DNA of 64,000 nt, taken from contig NC_081411.1 of assembly GCF_030272615.1 (NCBI RefSeq), positions 161,581,089 through 161,645,088 on the forward strand. The letters are read 5' to 3'. The notes under the pieces are model-generated. The model made no database searches and was not told where the DNA came from. It saw only the letters and a program-made list of their open reading frames with translations. Positions 1 to 10,862 of this stretch are shown piece by piece. The stretch's first letter is position 1, and each line of letters begins with the position of its first letter. The translations under genes were made by a program, and so were the position numbers. The DNA is from Cryptomeria japonica. Its lineage: Eukaryota; Streptophyta; Pinopsida; Cupressales; Cupressaceae.

Positions 1-869
1 CTATAATACAATGTTGATTGCAATTCAGTAATGCCAAACTCTCCAAAATCTCCTCCAAACCCTATGCACAACTTAGCAATGAAATTATAACAAATCTTTT
101 CTCAAACAAATCTAAATCTATTGCAAACAACGTTCACGTCACTATATCAACACTATTCACATTCCTGTTCACAACATTGTTCATGTATTGTTCGCATTAT
201 CGTTCATGGCATTGCTCATGACACTGTTCACGTCACTGCAAATAAGCCAAAACTAGGAAAGATAATATATATTCATACAACCTCCAATTTGCACATTAAA
301 TTCATCATTGGATCTAAAACTCTGTGAATAAGCTTAGTAGTGAATTCTAAATGACCACCTCTCAAGTGGAGTTGGGTTTTCATCCAACCTACAAATTCCT
401 AAGGATTTTCATCCTCGAAAATGGTGGTCATTGTCACACCATCAACTATTGAGAAATTTTAAGTATCAAATGGTCACATAATATGAGTCTTGGAGAAGGA
501 CAAGGCTCCCTTGAAAAGACTTTCCAAACCATTGGTGAGCCTCCATTCTGAATGTGGGATTAAAATTCACTTTTTATTTTATTTTCTCCTTAAAAAAAGT
601 CACTTCATGACTTTATTATCATTTTATAAATAAAGTCACTTTACTTTTATAATTTTATTTTATAACATAGACTAACTTTTTTACTATTTTATAACATAAA
701 CTAACTTTTTTCTCACCAAATAATAATACAAAATCCCATAAAATAATATTCCACCTTCTTATTTCTCTACCACTATAAATTAATGACTTGATGAGCATAT
801 CATCCCTAATATCTCCTAATTAACCTATTTGGATGACATGAAATAAGATAATCAACTCTCATGTGGTCG
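1..869. other. AT-rich stretch without a recognisable gene
   Basis: No open frame here has a recognisable protein. Positions 128-240 hold a loose tandem repeat built on 'gttca(c/t)' words, and 600-720 hold a loose repeat of 'ttttataacatagactaac'. Both are low-complexity and probably untranslated sequence of the decayed retroelement that continues to the right. Confidence 0.5.
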
Positions 870-1274
870 CTAAGGAGAAGGGGACATTACAATCCTCCCA
901 TCCCAAAGATTGCATGCCTTGAAGCAATTTGCACCTCCATGCTGAAACCAAACACCAAGATTCCATATCAACCTTAGGAACACTACTCCACTAATTTGTT
1001 GTGCTACTCTGATATAAACAAAACCAAGAACCATTTTCATTCCTCCACCAATATCAAAAATATAATAATCATCAATGAAATAATAGTTATCCAATGAAAT
1101 ATATAATTGTGCTATCCTCCTAATGAAACTCATTTTGAAACCATCCCCCATACAAATAATTATTTTCCCTTTAACAATTACATTTAACATGAAAGGAGGA
1201 TATCTAGGAGCACCAAAAAGGAGGACAATCATACCATGTGTTTTATCATTATGTTTAGCATCCTCAAGCTCCAA
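870..1274 (-). pseudogene. decayed Ty3/gypsy aspartic protease region
   Basis: The open frame of 134 codons contains GAPRYPPFMLNVIVKGK and then, where a gypsy protease has its DSGATHNFI active-site segment, GDGFKMSFI. The spacing and flanking residues (G-x-PRY, I-x-V-KGK-I, hydrophobic pair, active site, FI) resemble plant gypsy gag-protease junctions. The catalytic Asp-Ser/Thr-Gly is lost, so this is a relic. It lies directly downstream, on the same strand, of a gag zinc-knuckle relic at 1309-1644, which is the normal gag-protease order. The identification rests on motif resemblance alone. Confidence 0.45.
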
Positions 1275-1308
1275 ATGTGGTTGTTTCCTTGATCCTCATC
1301 ATTGTCCA

Positions 1309-1644
1309 TCAAAGTAGATCATGTCCCTTATCATCTTCGACATCAAAAATCATGTCAATAAGATGTACCTTGCCCTTTCCAAGATACCCATGTCTTGATG
1401 TCCAAGGTTCTTTGCAAGAAAACAAATTATTTCTTCTTAACTCATTCCTTGTATCTTGATCTACCTTAGGAGTAGTGTCCTTGGGCTGATTAGAAATTTT
1501 TTGAATTGATGTTGAACCTTTTGTGTCCTTGAAATTTTTATTTTGATACCAAAATTGTAAAGAGGTATAATAAGATCTAATGCTAGCTGAATTAACATCA
1601 TGAAGACTCCCAGGCATAAGGACTGATTGTAGCTTTTCTTTCAT
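1309..1644 (-). pseudogene. decayed Ty3/gypsy gag zinc-knuckle region
   Basis: The 111-codon frame ends in SCKEPWTSRHGYLGKGKVH. Plant gypsy gag proteins commonly have a CFxCKEPWxxxHxCxGKGxxH zinc knuckle followed by an acidic stretch, and here the acidic stretch is also present (FDVEDDKGHD). The first and last zinc-binding cysteines are replaced by Leu and Tyr, so the knuckle cannot bind zinc normally. The upstream part is rich in Ser, Thr, Asn and Gln, as gag linkers often are. The protease relic lies just downstream at 870-1274, and a primer-binding site for this strand lies at 3635-3647. Confidence 0.55.
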
Positions 1645-3634
1645 TACTTTGGAAATATTGAATGCAAGAGCATAATTTCATACATTTAGTAGCCCAAACA
1701 TGTAGCATATCAATTCTTCAAGCTATGACATCCTTATACTCAATCAAAGTAACATCATAAGAGGGAGGCATCAACATACAAATTCATTCATGTTATTTTC
1801 CAATTTCTATTATGAAATCAGATTTATGGCAAGTATAAATTCCCAACGTTACCTCATGTTTATCTATCCTCTCAAGAATATCTATCATAAGCTACAATTC
1901 TTGTTACCACCATCTAACTTGGGTTCAAGCTCATGTGTTGTCAAAATATTGTTGTTCCATCTTTTAATCCATGTCATAGTCTTTATAACTGATATGTTTT
2001 CCACTACTAACCAAATGCAATGTGTAGTATGCAAAACAAAGTAAACATTATCAAAAAGCAAGATCTTCTTAGTAAGCAGTCTCTTCATCTGCAAAATTAT
2101 CTCTGTAAGACAAAATGCTTCAAATGATCGTAGAAATTATCCTTCTATTTTATTTGGCACATGACTAACCAAATTGGAAACAATAATGTTCTATTTCACA
2201 CATACAAAAATAACACTTGTGGTTGGTCCATCAAGTGTGTCTCCAATATCATTATTATTTGGTTCCTTCAAGGGGATCTCTAAAACATGAAAGTCATAAA
2301 CTTCAGGATTCAAACTAGGGCAAAATGATTTTTTAAAATCATACCTCCTTTCATGTCCACAAAAATTTTAATTTTATTCTTTCTTGTTCAACCCAAGTGG
2401 ATCATCCCTTGTATGCTCCAACTTCATGGCTTCTATCCTTGGAAGAAATAGTGATCAAACATATGGTTCTCTCTATTGTCTTACCTGATCTATATGATTA
2501 TAATAATCATTTTCCTCTTGTAAGTATTGTCTTGTTTGGGAAACTAGCAACTTATCTTGCTTATATTTTCCTATCCACTCTTCATATTGTTGCCTAGTTC
2601 TACCCATTATCTTTCTTGGCTCTTTGTTCCTTGCTAATGTGTCATTGGCTACCATAAACTCATCAAGAACCACTTCCATTTGTTCTTCAATTGTATGAAC
2701 AATAGCATCACCAAATTAAAATATCCCCTTTTTGATGTCTTCACAGAAAGCTTGAGTGCTAACATAGTATTCGTGGATGAAGGCTACCAACTCATGATTC
2801 TCATGCTCTTCTTCAAATACTGATACAAAATCAAACTTAAAGAAAAATTGAATTCTCATCAGTCCTCTCTTGAATGTCTTTAATGCAAGGTTCATGTGAG
2901 GATGGAATACTACTAGTTAAACTCAAAAACTTATAATTATATTCCTCCTTGTTAGTTGACCCTAAAGTGATCTTTTCATGGATTGTCGTACCTTGCATGT
3001 TATTGGAATCTACAAACTCTTTCTTTAAATTTTCTACCATGAATTAGGGTAGAACATTGTCATCAACTAAAGGAGCACTAATAGAATCCATACCTTCATA
3101 TATGATTTATCAATTATTATCTCTAAATGACCCACCAAGAAATTATTGCATTCTTTACTTGAAATAACAATTACTTCTACCCTTTTGTCCTCAAGTAATA
3201 AATCAACATATTTCTCAAACTTCTCATGTAGATTTTTGAATACCTCATTTGAATTTTCTTTCCTATTATATTTATGATTTAAACTTGTAGATGCCGAATG
3301 ATCATCATCCTTTTTCAGTACACCCATAAATTGTGTGAAGGAAAGATGGTCAAATATCTCCTTAGGAAGTGAGAAATACTTATGGTAGCTTCTCATAACT
3401 ACATCATTTGTTTCTATGACATGTGGTCTCTTACTTGTACCTATAGATGGAGTTGAAATCTTAGAGTGCCCAAATTTTCTAAGAAAATAATGATTTAATT
3501 GATACAATTTACAATTGATCTATTTTTGTGTCTGCTCAAGATATTTCTATATCTATTTATATCTATATATTTTCTCCTAACTGAGAACCAAACCAAACAC
3601 AACTATTTTCACCTAATTAGGTTAGTAGGATCTA
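1645..3634 (-). other. probable gag/leader region of the decayed gypsy element, unrecognised frames
   Basis: Between the zinc-knuckle relic and the primer site are three short minus-strand frames (3067-3507, 146 codons; 2837-3040, 67 codons; 2473-2679, 68 codons). They are hydrophilic and rich in Lys, Glu and Asn. I recognise no domain. Their position suggests they are what remains of gag, but none contains a clear retrotransposon gag motif. Confidence 0.3.
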
Positions 3635-3647
3635 GGCTCTGATACCA
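3635..3647 (-). other. primer-binding site (initiator Met-tRNA type) of the decayed element
   Basis: Read on the minus strand this is TGGTATCAGAGCC, the usual plant LTR primer site complementary to the 3' end of initiator Met-tRNA. It implies that a minus-strand element began its internal region here, with its 5' LTR to the right. That LTR is interrupted 24 bases later by copia A, so LTR sequence would continue after 8651. Confidence 0.6.
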
Positions 3648-3670
3648 TAGTAGGAACTCCTACTTCATTT

Positions 3671-4101
3671 TGTTAGGGTTTCAAGAAGATCCGAAGCAAA
3701 TATGAACTAGCAATTATATGCAGATTTAAATACAAAAGATAAAGAAATAAAACAGGACACAGATAACACAAAGATTTAACATGGTTCACCCAGAATGGGT
3801 TACGTCCACCATACACAGCCATCCAATCTTTCTTATTATCCATCAAAAATAGTACATCAACCTTACAATGCCTTAAGCATCCCAGCCGCTTATAACATGT
3901 GTTTTTAGGGCAACAAACAAAGTCGGCCTTTTTAGGATTTTATTACAATGTTGGTTTTCATCAACGAAAAATGACAAAAAAAAAATTTCTTGGGGGTTGC
4001 CGCCCCCGAACCCTTGCCTGGGGCCCAGCCTGGCCCCAAACCCCAGTGAGGATACGTGCTGAGTGTACAATACTTTGCTGATCAGTCACCACATTTTAAC
4101 A
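3671..4101 (-). repeat. copia A 3' LTR
   Basis: A 431-bp copy starting TGTTAGGGTTTCAAG and ending TTTTAACA as read on the plus strand. It matches 8221-8651 over its full length without gaps. It contains the A-run and GC-rich patch around 3985-4035 also present in the other copy. Confidence 0.95.
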
Positions 4102-4161
4102 ATCTCCCACTTGGAGACTGATCAGGCTCCACACCGAACAATCTCCCACTTGGAGACTGAT
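4102..4161 (-). other. copia A polypurine tract, present twice
   Basis: On the minus strand, CCAAGTGGGAGAT runs directly into the TGTT of the 3' LTR, the typical copia polypurine tract. The 25-bp block containing tract and TGTT (4098-4122) is repeated at 4137-4161 with a 39-bp period, so there are two potential plus-strand priming positions. Confidence 0.8.
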
Positions 4162-4237
4162 ACTACACAACACCACTGTACATGCAACATCTGCTGGATA
4201 AAACACTAGGACTTGACTGGTATAAATTCCACAATTA

Positions 4238-4771
4238 TCAATCAAGAAGACCAATAGAAACTAATGAAGAAATCAGCTTCTCCTGTGGAACTGCCTTCGT
4301 GAACATATCGGCAGGATTCTCACTTGTGTGAATCTTCTCAAGCCGTAACTGACCCTCCTCCAAAACAGTCTAGATGAAGTGGTACCTGAGCTAAATGTGC
4401 TTTGTCCTTGAATGAAAAGCAGAGTTCTTCGCAAGATGAATGGCACTCTGGCTATCAGTATACAATGGGCTATCCTCTTGTGTCTGACCCAATTCCTTCA
4501 GAAAACATTGCAACCAAATCATCTCCTTGCTGGCTTCTGTAGCAGCAACATACTCAGCTTCAGTGGTTGAAAGTGCAACAAACTTTTGCAGCCTAGAAAT
4601 CCAACTGACTACAGTTCCCCTTATAGTAAAAACATACCCTGTAGTACTCCTTCGTGAATCAATATCACCTGCCAGATCAGAGTCAACAAATCCACTCAGA
4701 GTAGCATTAGATCCTTTGAAACATAATGCCTTCGTAGTAGTTCCTTTCAAATACCAAAGAATCCATTTCAC
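4238..4771 (-). pseudogene. copia A RNase H domain and pol C-terminus
   Basis: This is the C-terminal part of the copia polyprotein, which removes RNA from the RNA-DNA hybrid. The frame carries the copia RNase H landmarks DSDLAGD, RRSTTGYVF, LSTTEAEYVA and YTDSQSAIHLAKN, then HSRTKHI. The carboxylates of these motifs are present. The frame is interrupted by stops just after HSRTKHI (at about 4390) and again near 4372. It then reads ENPADMFTKAV and ends at a natural stop near 4238. Both internal stops sit where glutamine or a similar residue would fit. It follows the reverse transcriptase frame after one stop at about 4774. Confidence 0.9.
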
Positions 4772-4777
4772 AACATT

Positions 4778-5656
4778 CTAATGTTCCATACCCGGATTAC
4801 TCATAAACCTGCTCACAACTCCCACTGCATATGCAATATCTGGCCTTGTGCATACCATTGCATACATCAGACTGCCAATAGCTGATGAATATGGGATGTT
4901 AGACATTTTATTAACCTCTTCCTGTGCCTTTGGGCACATCTCCTTAGTCAATTTGAAATGACTAGCCAAAGGTGTACTAACTGCTTTTGCATCCTGCATG
5001 TTAAATCTTTTCAACACCTTCTTTATATACTCACTTTGGGACAAATTCAAGGTTTTGTTTTTCCTATCCCATGTAATCCTCATACCGAGAATTTGCTTAG
5101 CTACACCCAAATCCTTCATAGCAAATGACCTAGCTAATTTCTGTTTAAGATCATTTATATGTTGCATGTTAGACCCAGCAACAAGCATGTCATCAACATA
5201 AAGCAATAGGATAATATAACTGCCATTATCAAATCTCTTAAAATATACACAATGATCAGAATGACATCTATGATAACCGTGTTCAGCCATGAAACTATCA
5301 AATTTTAAATACCATTGTTGGGGTGCTTGCTTTAGGCCATACAGACTTTTCTTCAACCTGCACACCAATTTCTCCTTACCTTTGACCTCATATCCCTGTG
5401 GTTGCAACATGTAAATTTCCTCCTCCAAATCTCCATGGAGAAAATTTGTTTTGACATCTAATTGTTCAAGATATAAATCATCTATAGCCACAAGACTAAG
5501 TACAGTTCTAATTGAAGTCATTTTTACAACTGGAGAAAATATTTCATCATAATCTATATTCTTTTTCTGTGCAAAACCTTTTACCACAAGTCTGGCCTTA
5601 TATCTTTTCTGACCTCCTTCCTCCTCCTTCAGTCGATAAACCCATTTGTTAGACAA
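4778..5656 (-). pseudogene. copia A reverse transcriptase domain
   Basis: An uninterrupted 292-codon frame covering the copia reverse transcriptase. Landmarks in order are KWVYRLK, the RLVVKGFAQ and SPVVKMTSIR blocks, LDVKTNFLHGDLEEEIYM, SLYGLKQAPQQWY and the catalytic YVDD in LLLYVDDMLVAG. Then come DLGVAKQILGM and the TRPDIAYAV block leading to RNase H. The polymerase aspartates are intact. The frame is separated from the integrase part by one stop near 5659 and from RNase H by one stop. This is the best-preserved pol domain in the window. Confidence 0.93.
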
Positions 5657-5659
5657 GGC

Positions 5660-6670
5660 TCATTTTTTTACAGGTAAAGGGACTAAGTCCCAAGTCTTAT
5701 TTTTCATCAAGGAGTCCATCTCCTCTTTCATGCCTAGCTCCCACTGTTGTTTGGCATCTACATGCATTGCTTCTTCATATTCTTCTGGTTCACTATAATC
5801 CGTTAATAAAATAGAATACAAAGAAGGAGAAAATCTTTCAGGGGGTATACTTGTCCTCGTAGAACGTCTAACACTTGCAGGAGTTTGTGGGACAATCTGT
5901 TGTTGCTGAGCATCAGGTACCTGTGACATTTCATTTTTAGGAATCTCATCCAACACCACATATTCTTGTTTGTCCTGTTCATGCTTCTTTTCCTGAATCT
6001 GTTCTTTATACATAACCTTCTCATTGAATATAACATATCTACTTCTAATTATTTTCTTATTTTCAAAATCCCATAACTGATAGCCACATTCATCTATCCC
6101 ATATCCAATGAAGGTACATTTATGAGATTTAGCATCAAGCTTGGTTCTGTTTTCTTTATCAACATGGACAAAAGCTTGGCAACCAAAAGTTTTTAGAAAA
6201 GAATAATTTACCTTTTTACCAGTCCATGCCTCCTCTGGAATACCACCATCCAAAGGGGTTGAAGGTCCTCTATTTATCAAATAGACAAAAATATGTACAT
6301 CTGCCCAAAAATGTAAGGGCAATCCAGCATGCAATCTCATGCTCCTCACACGTTCCATAATAGTCCTATTCATTCTCTCTAACACACCATTTTCCTATGG
6401 AGTTCCTAGAACTGTCTTCTGCTTTCGAATCCCATTTAAGGAACAGTAATCTTCAAATGCTTTGTTGCAATACTCACCTCCATTATCCGATCTAAGACAC
6501 TTCAACTTTTTTCCTGTCTCATTCTCAACCAAATCTTTCCATTTCTTAAAAGTTTCAAAAACATTTGATTTTTGTTTTAGGAAATATACCCATGTTTTTC
6601 TAGTTGAGTCATCAATAAAATGACATAATAACAAGAGCCAACAAGAGATGATACCTGAGCCAGTCCCCAT
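5660..6670 (-). pseudogene. copia A integrase domain and linker
   Basis: The integrase joins element cDNA to the host chromosome. Visible here are FIDDSTRKTWVYFLK, SDNGGEYCNKAF, the glutamate helix VLERMNRTIMERVRSM, then FWAD and FGCQAFVHV of the C-terminal part, and a linker with DEIPKNE leading to the reverse transcriptase. The catalytic Asp and Glu of the last two blocks are present. A frameshift near 6620 separates this from the frame that carries the zinc-binding part and first catalytic Asp (HSDVWG). A stop near 6392 interrupts the ENGVLERMN helix region. Confidence 0.9.
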
Positions 6671-7440
6671 ACATCTGAATGTACAAGCTCTAACTTCTCA
6701 CTCTTCTTCTCTTTCCCAACTTTGAGAAATCTGACTCTTTTCTGTTTACCATAAACACAGTTTTCACAAAACTCTAAATCAATCTTCTTTATTCCTAGCA
6801 ATAGATTTTTGGAGTGAAGGATTTTCATCCCTTTCTCACTCATGTGCCCAAGCCTATGGTGCCACATTATCGAATCTGTTCTTGCAACATTTATTGTTGT
6901 TGTTCGTGCAGTAACTTTATCTATAACAACTAAGGTAGAGTAAGTCTTACTAGTACAAAGATATAATGTGCCTACATTCGCATCTTTAGCTACTACTAAT
7001 GATCCTTTAGTGACCTTCCACATATTGTCTGAGAAGGTAACTATGCAACCTTCACTACCTAGTTGCCCTGCAAAAATTAAATTTCTTCTTAAATTAGGAA
7101 CATGTCTTACCTCCTGCAGAAACTAGTCATTACCATTCTGCAACTTGATCTTTATCTTTCCTTTTCCAACAATTTGACAGGGCCCATCATCACCCAAATA
7201 TACCTGTCCAAAATCACCTTGAACATAATCTAGAAAATATTTTCTATGGGGTGTAGCATGAAATCAAGCCCCAGAGTCTATTACCCAGGAATCATTAACA
7301 TTATCCAAACATAAGATTAAAGCATCTTGTAAAGTATTACTTGCAATATTAGCTTCCTTACTGTCATTTTCATTTTTGTCTCCTTCTTTATTTTTCTGAG
7401 ACCAACAGTCTCTCTTTAGATGACCAGGCTTTCCGCAGTA
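6577..7440 (-). pseudogene. copia A protease and integrase zinc-binding region
   Basis: From right to left this region encodes the second half of the gag knuckle (YCGKPGHLKRDC), the protease active site WVIDSGA near 7290, then VRHVPNLRRNLI, and the pre-integrase block with HHRLGHMSEKGM and CENCVYGKQKRV (the HHCC zinc site). HSDVWG, the first catalytic Asp of integrase, follows. At least three stops interrupt it: just after the start of the knuckle (7441), after DSGA, and within NDWFLQEV where Trp would fit. All key residues outside the stops are recognisable. Confidence 0.85.
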
Positions 7441-8169
7441 CTAGCAATCTTTCTTTCCTTTAGATTGAGAGCATCCTTTCTTTGACTTCCCTCGTGACTT
7501 CTCATTCCCAGGGCCTTTTCCTCTTTCCTTTGATTTTCCTCTGTTTTCCACATTCAAAACACTACCCGATGATGTTGGAGTCTCACCTGTGCTTTTCCTT
7601 CGCATTTCCTCGCTTAGGATAACACCAACAATATCATCAAATACCAAAGTATTTTTACCAGAGATAGAGTTACTTACAACCATAACCAAGCTATTCCATC
7701 TTTCTGGCAAAGAACATAAAATCAAATGAGCCCTAATGTCTTCTGCAAAGGTAATTTTTACCGAAGACAATTGACTGGTAATTGTATTAAATTCATTTAA
7801 GTGCTCCACTACAGATCCTCCCTCACTCATTTTCAAATTAAACAAACGCTTCATAAGAAATACCTTATTCGAAGCCAAGGGTTTCTCATACAACTTAGCC
7901 AATGTTGCCATCAAATCTACAATCATTTTTGCTTCTGTTATATTGAATGCTACAGACAACGCAAGGCACAATCGAATGGATCCCAGTGCCCTTCTATCTA
8001 AAATGTCCCACTCTTCATCTGATATTGTGGTCGGTTTCTTTGCCTTTACTTCCAATGGATGCCACAAATCCTTTTGATACTGGTAATCCTCCATCTGCAT
8101 TTTCCATAACTGATAATTCTGGCCGTTAAACTTTTCAACCTTGAATTTGGAATCCTCCATTGCTCCCAC
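7441..8169 (-). pseudogene. copia A gag (UBN2-type capsid)
   Basis: A 242-codon frame starting 37 bases after the primer site, as usual for copia gag. It begins GAMEDSKFKVEKFNGQNY, then LWKMQMEDYQ, followed by the helical UBN2/DUF4219-type capsid region (LWHPLEV, DRRALGSIRLCL, MKRLFNLKMSEGGSVVEHL). The basic tail is rich in Lys, Ser and Gly. The frame stops inside the zinc knuckle at a TAG where Trp would fit (C-W-Y-C). A second Met three codons later (MEDSKFK) is an equally plausible start. Without the stop it would run into protease. Confidence 0.9.
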
Positions 8170-8206
8170 TCAAATCTGAAAGTCCTGCCAATTTATAGAA
8201 AACCTC

Positions 8207-8218
8207 GCTCTGATACCA
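8207..8218 (-). other. copia A primer-binding site
   Basis: Minus-strand TGGTATCAGAGC lies two bases inside the 5' LTR. It is the standard initiator Met-tRNA complementary site of plant copia elements and fixes the element's direction. Confidence 0.93.
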
Positions 8219-8220
8219 AT

Positions 8221-8651
8221 TGTTAAGGTTTCAAGCAGATCCAAAGCAAATATGAACTAACAATTATATGCAGATTTAAATACAAAAGATAAAGAAATAA
8301 AATAGGACACAGATAACACAGAGATTTAACGTGGTTCACCCAAAATGGGTTACGTCCACCATACACAGTCGTCCAATCTTTCTTATTATCCAACAAAAAC
8401 AGTACATCAACCTTACAATGCCTTAAGCATCCCAGCCACTTATAACATGTGTTTTTAGGGCAACAAACAAAGTCGGCCTTTTTAGGGTTTTATTACAATG
8501 TCGGTTTTCATCAATGAAAAATGGCAAAAAAAAAATTTCTCGGGGGCTGCCGCCCTCGAACCCTTGCCCGGGGCCCAACCTGGCCCCGGACCTCGGTGAG
8601 GATACATGCTAAGTGTACAGTACTTTGATGATCAGTTGCCACATTTCAACA
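8221..8651 (-). repeat. copia A 5' LTR
   Basis: A 431-bp copy starting TGTTAAGGTTTCAAG and ending TTTCAACA on the plus strand, followed by the target duplication CATTT. It should hold the promoter of the element, but I do not see a TATA box I would defend. Confidence 0.95.
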
Positions 8652-9023
8652 CATTTGACCTTAATTTATAGTTTTGATGGTTTGGGATTTTGTCAAACAC
8701 TTGACATGCAAACCTCTAAATTCTAATTTTTCTAGGTCTGATATAAATTTCTAATTTGTTTTGTTTAAATTTTGGATTGATTGTGTTGTAATTACATGTA
8801 CCAAAGGATAGAGAACACAGAAAACAACCTAACAATACCAAAGTAACCCTTTATTGGTAAAATATGAGGTATGACATTACAAATAAACCAAGTCTAATAT
8901 GGTATTTATCATACTATAACAACAAGTACAAAGACTAAGTTTTTTAATGTTCAACAATTACAACATACCCAAATGATGCATAACTCCAATAAAAAATGAG
9001 ATGAGAAATGTTGAGGACCATAT
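8652..9023. other. LTR-like remnant between copia A and copia B
   Basis: No gene. The stretch after the target duplication is probably the continuation of the LTR that copia A interrupted. Positions 8800-8940 have the look of a copia or gypsy LTR transcribed region, but I cannot define ends. Confidence 0.35.
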
Positions 9024-9774
9024 TGTGAGATTTTGCCAAGATCAAGAGCTCAATGAAAAGTTAAAAATAGAGAGACAAAATATAGGACACGAATAAACCG
9101 TATTCTCATCTATAGATAAAAATGATAAAATGTTATGTATACAATGAATACGATCCTTCTTATATAGGCAAGGCTTTATGGATATGTGAGCACACAAACA
9201 TGACATGTGGCTCAATGAGAAATGAGGGTAGGTAGGAAATAGGAGTGGTAGGTAGGAGAAACAATAAAATATTCCACATGATGAGGTGGATCACCAATCG
9301 AATGTGGAATGTAACAACAAGACCATATTATGAGATTTTGCCAAGATCAAGAGCTCAATGAAAAGTACAAAATAGAGAGACAAAATATAGGACAAGAATA
9401 AACTGTGTTATCATCTATAGATAAAAAGGATCAAATTTTACATACAATGAATACGATCCTTCATATATAGGCAAGGCTTTATGGATATGTGAGAATAGAA
9501 ACATGACATGTGGCTCAATGAGAAATGAGCGTAGGTAGGAAATAAGTGTGGTAGGTAGGAGAAACAATTAAATATTCCACATGAGGTGGATCACCTACCG
9601 AATGTGGAATGTAACAACAAGACCACAAAAGGTGGAAATTCTCCTACACACACTATCCCAATGTGGCACAAACACCCAAGTGTATCATACCCAAACTACT
9701 ATGAAATGCATTATCCTAAGTTAACTTAAGTAAGGTGTAATAGTATCCAACATGAATGAATAATTACACCAACA
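9024..9774 (-). repeat. copia B 3' LTR with a 300-bp internal tandem duplication
   Basis: Starts TGTGAGATTTTG and ends ATTACACCAACA. The first 55 bases match the truncated 5' LTR at 13787-13841. Units 9016-9320 and 9321-9620 are near-identical tandem copies of about 300-305 bp, each running from 'gaccatatt(g/a)tgagatttt' to 'aatgtggaatgtaacaacaa'. The duplication includes the LTR terminus itself, so two LTR edges lie in series. Confidence 0.8.
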
Positions 9775-9781
9775 CCCCCCT
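9775..9781 (-). other. copia B polypurine tract
   Basis: Plus-strand CCCCCCT directly follows the LTR end ACCAACA. On the minus strand it reads AGGGGGG into TGTTGG, the expected priming site next to the 3' LTR. Confidence 0.7.
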
Positions 9782-10862
9782 AAAGTGCAACTTTGGGGAA
9801 TGCACTTAAGTTTACAATGCAACTAAGCAATGCAAGATGGGTCTCGACTATTAGGCCATGTTAGGTACCCATGTACAAATGCATGCAAACCAATGCAATT
9901 TCTCATAAATTGGGGAAATAGAGAAAAACCCAATGGGAAAAAACCCTCCCCCAAAAAGAGAGATGAAAAATATACAAGAGAACTCTCATAGAAGTATGAG
10001 AGGAACAAAACCCCATGTTAAGAAAAAGTTCCCTCCATATGAGAGAAGAAGAGAAGCTAGGTAGCCCACCCTCAATGTAGAATTTGCACCTATGGTAGAA
10101 GCTCGAGAATGAATGAAAAATATTCTCCATGAATGTCGACGAACATTCCTCCCCTTAGAAAGAAACAAAACAAAGGGTGTATCCATGAAGTCTCCCCAAT
10201 CATGAAGGGAAGATGTAGGAAAAAAACTCATGATGAAAGGAATCTCTGAAAAGCTTCTCAAGTGTCCCCATGTTGATAATGAAAGATAGCCAGATCTAGT
10301 GGAGAAGAAAGTAGAACAAGTCCCAAAGACTCACATGTCTCCTCTAAGGATAAAGAGACCTCCTCCAACTGTTTTACATAAGAACCCACAATCATGCCAA
10401 CCTCAAAAGAATGATAATGTAGAGAATGCACAAATGGGTCAGAGTATTCCCTCACAGCAATAGAAGAAGGATCATCTTTATCATAGAGAAGGTGAATATC
10501 ATCAATGGTGTCTTCCAAATCTATAATGTAGGACTCCACAAACAAACTTGCAATGTCTATCAAGTAGTCATCCCAATGAAGTGAAGCTGGAAGACAAGAT
10601 ATATCTTGTTACATTGAATCCCAAGAAGGCAAAATTGTCGCATCATCCTTATCATCAGGTGCAATAGGTGATGTAATATCAATACGAAGAGATGAAATGC
10701 AAGGCTCAAGATTGGGTGACATGTGAGAATCACCAAATTCAAGTACCCAAAGTTCTCAAAATCTGAATCATCACAAGAAGAATGATCATCATATGTAGAA
10801 TCATCATGTGAAGAATCATCGTATGTAAAATTATCCTCACCAACAAAATATGAAAAGGATTA
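9782..10862 (-). other. copia B untranslated region downstream of gag-protease
   Basis: This stretch takes the place of integrase and reverse transcriptase. Minus-strand frames of 60-101 codons occur (for example 10258-10563, acidic, rich in Asp, Glu and Ser), but I recognise no domain in them. It contains short tandem words such as 'gaatcatc' around 10760-10830. Confidence 0.45.

Larger units (their letters stand above)
3671..8651 (-). mobile_element. copia A: Ty1/copia LTR retrotransposon with both LTRs
   Basis: A 4,981-bp element bounded by 431-bp LTRs and flanked by a perfect 5-bp target duplication, CATTT, at 3666-3670 and 8652-8656. LTRs begin TG and end CA. The primer site and polypurine tract sit where expected for a minus-strand element. 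The protein order is gag, protease, integrase, reverse transcriptase, RNase H, which defines Ty1/copia. By eye the two LTRs differ at about 33 of 431 positions, nearly all transitions, so the insertion is fairly old but is among the younger ones here. Pol is broken by stops and at least one frameshift, so the element is no longer autonomous. It sits inside the LTR of the older element at 870-3647. Confidence 0.95.
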
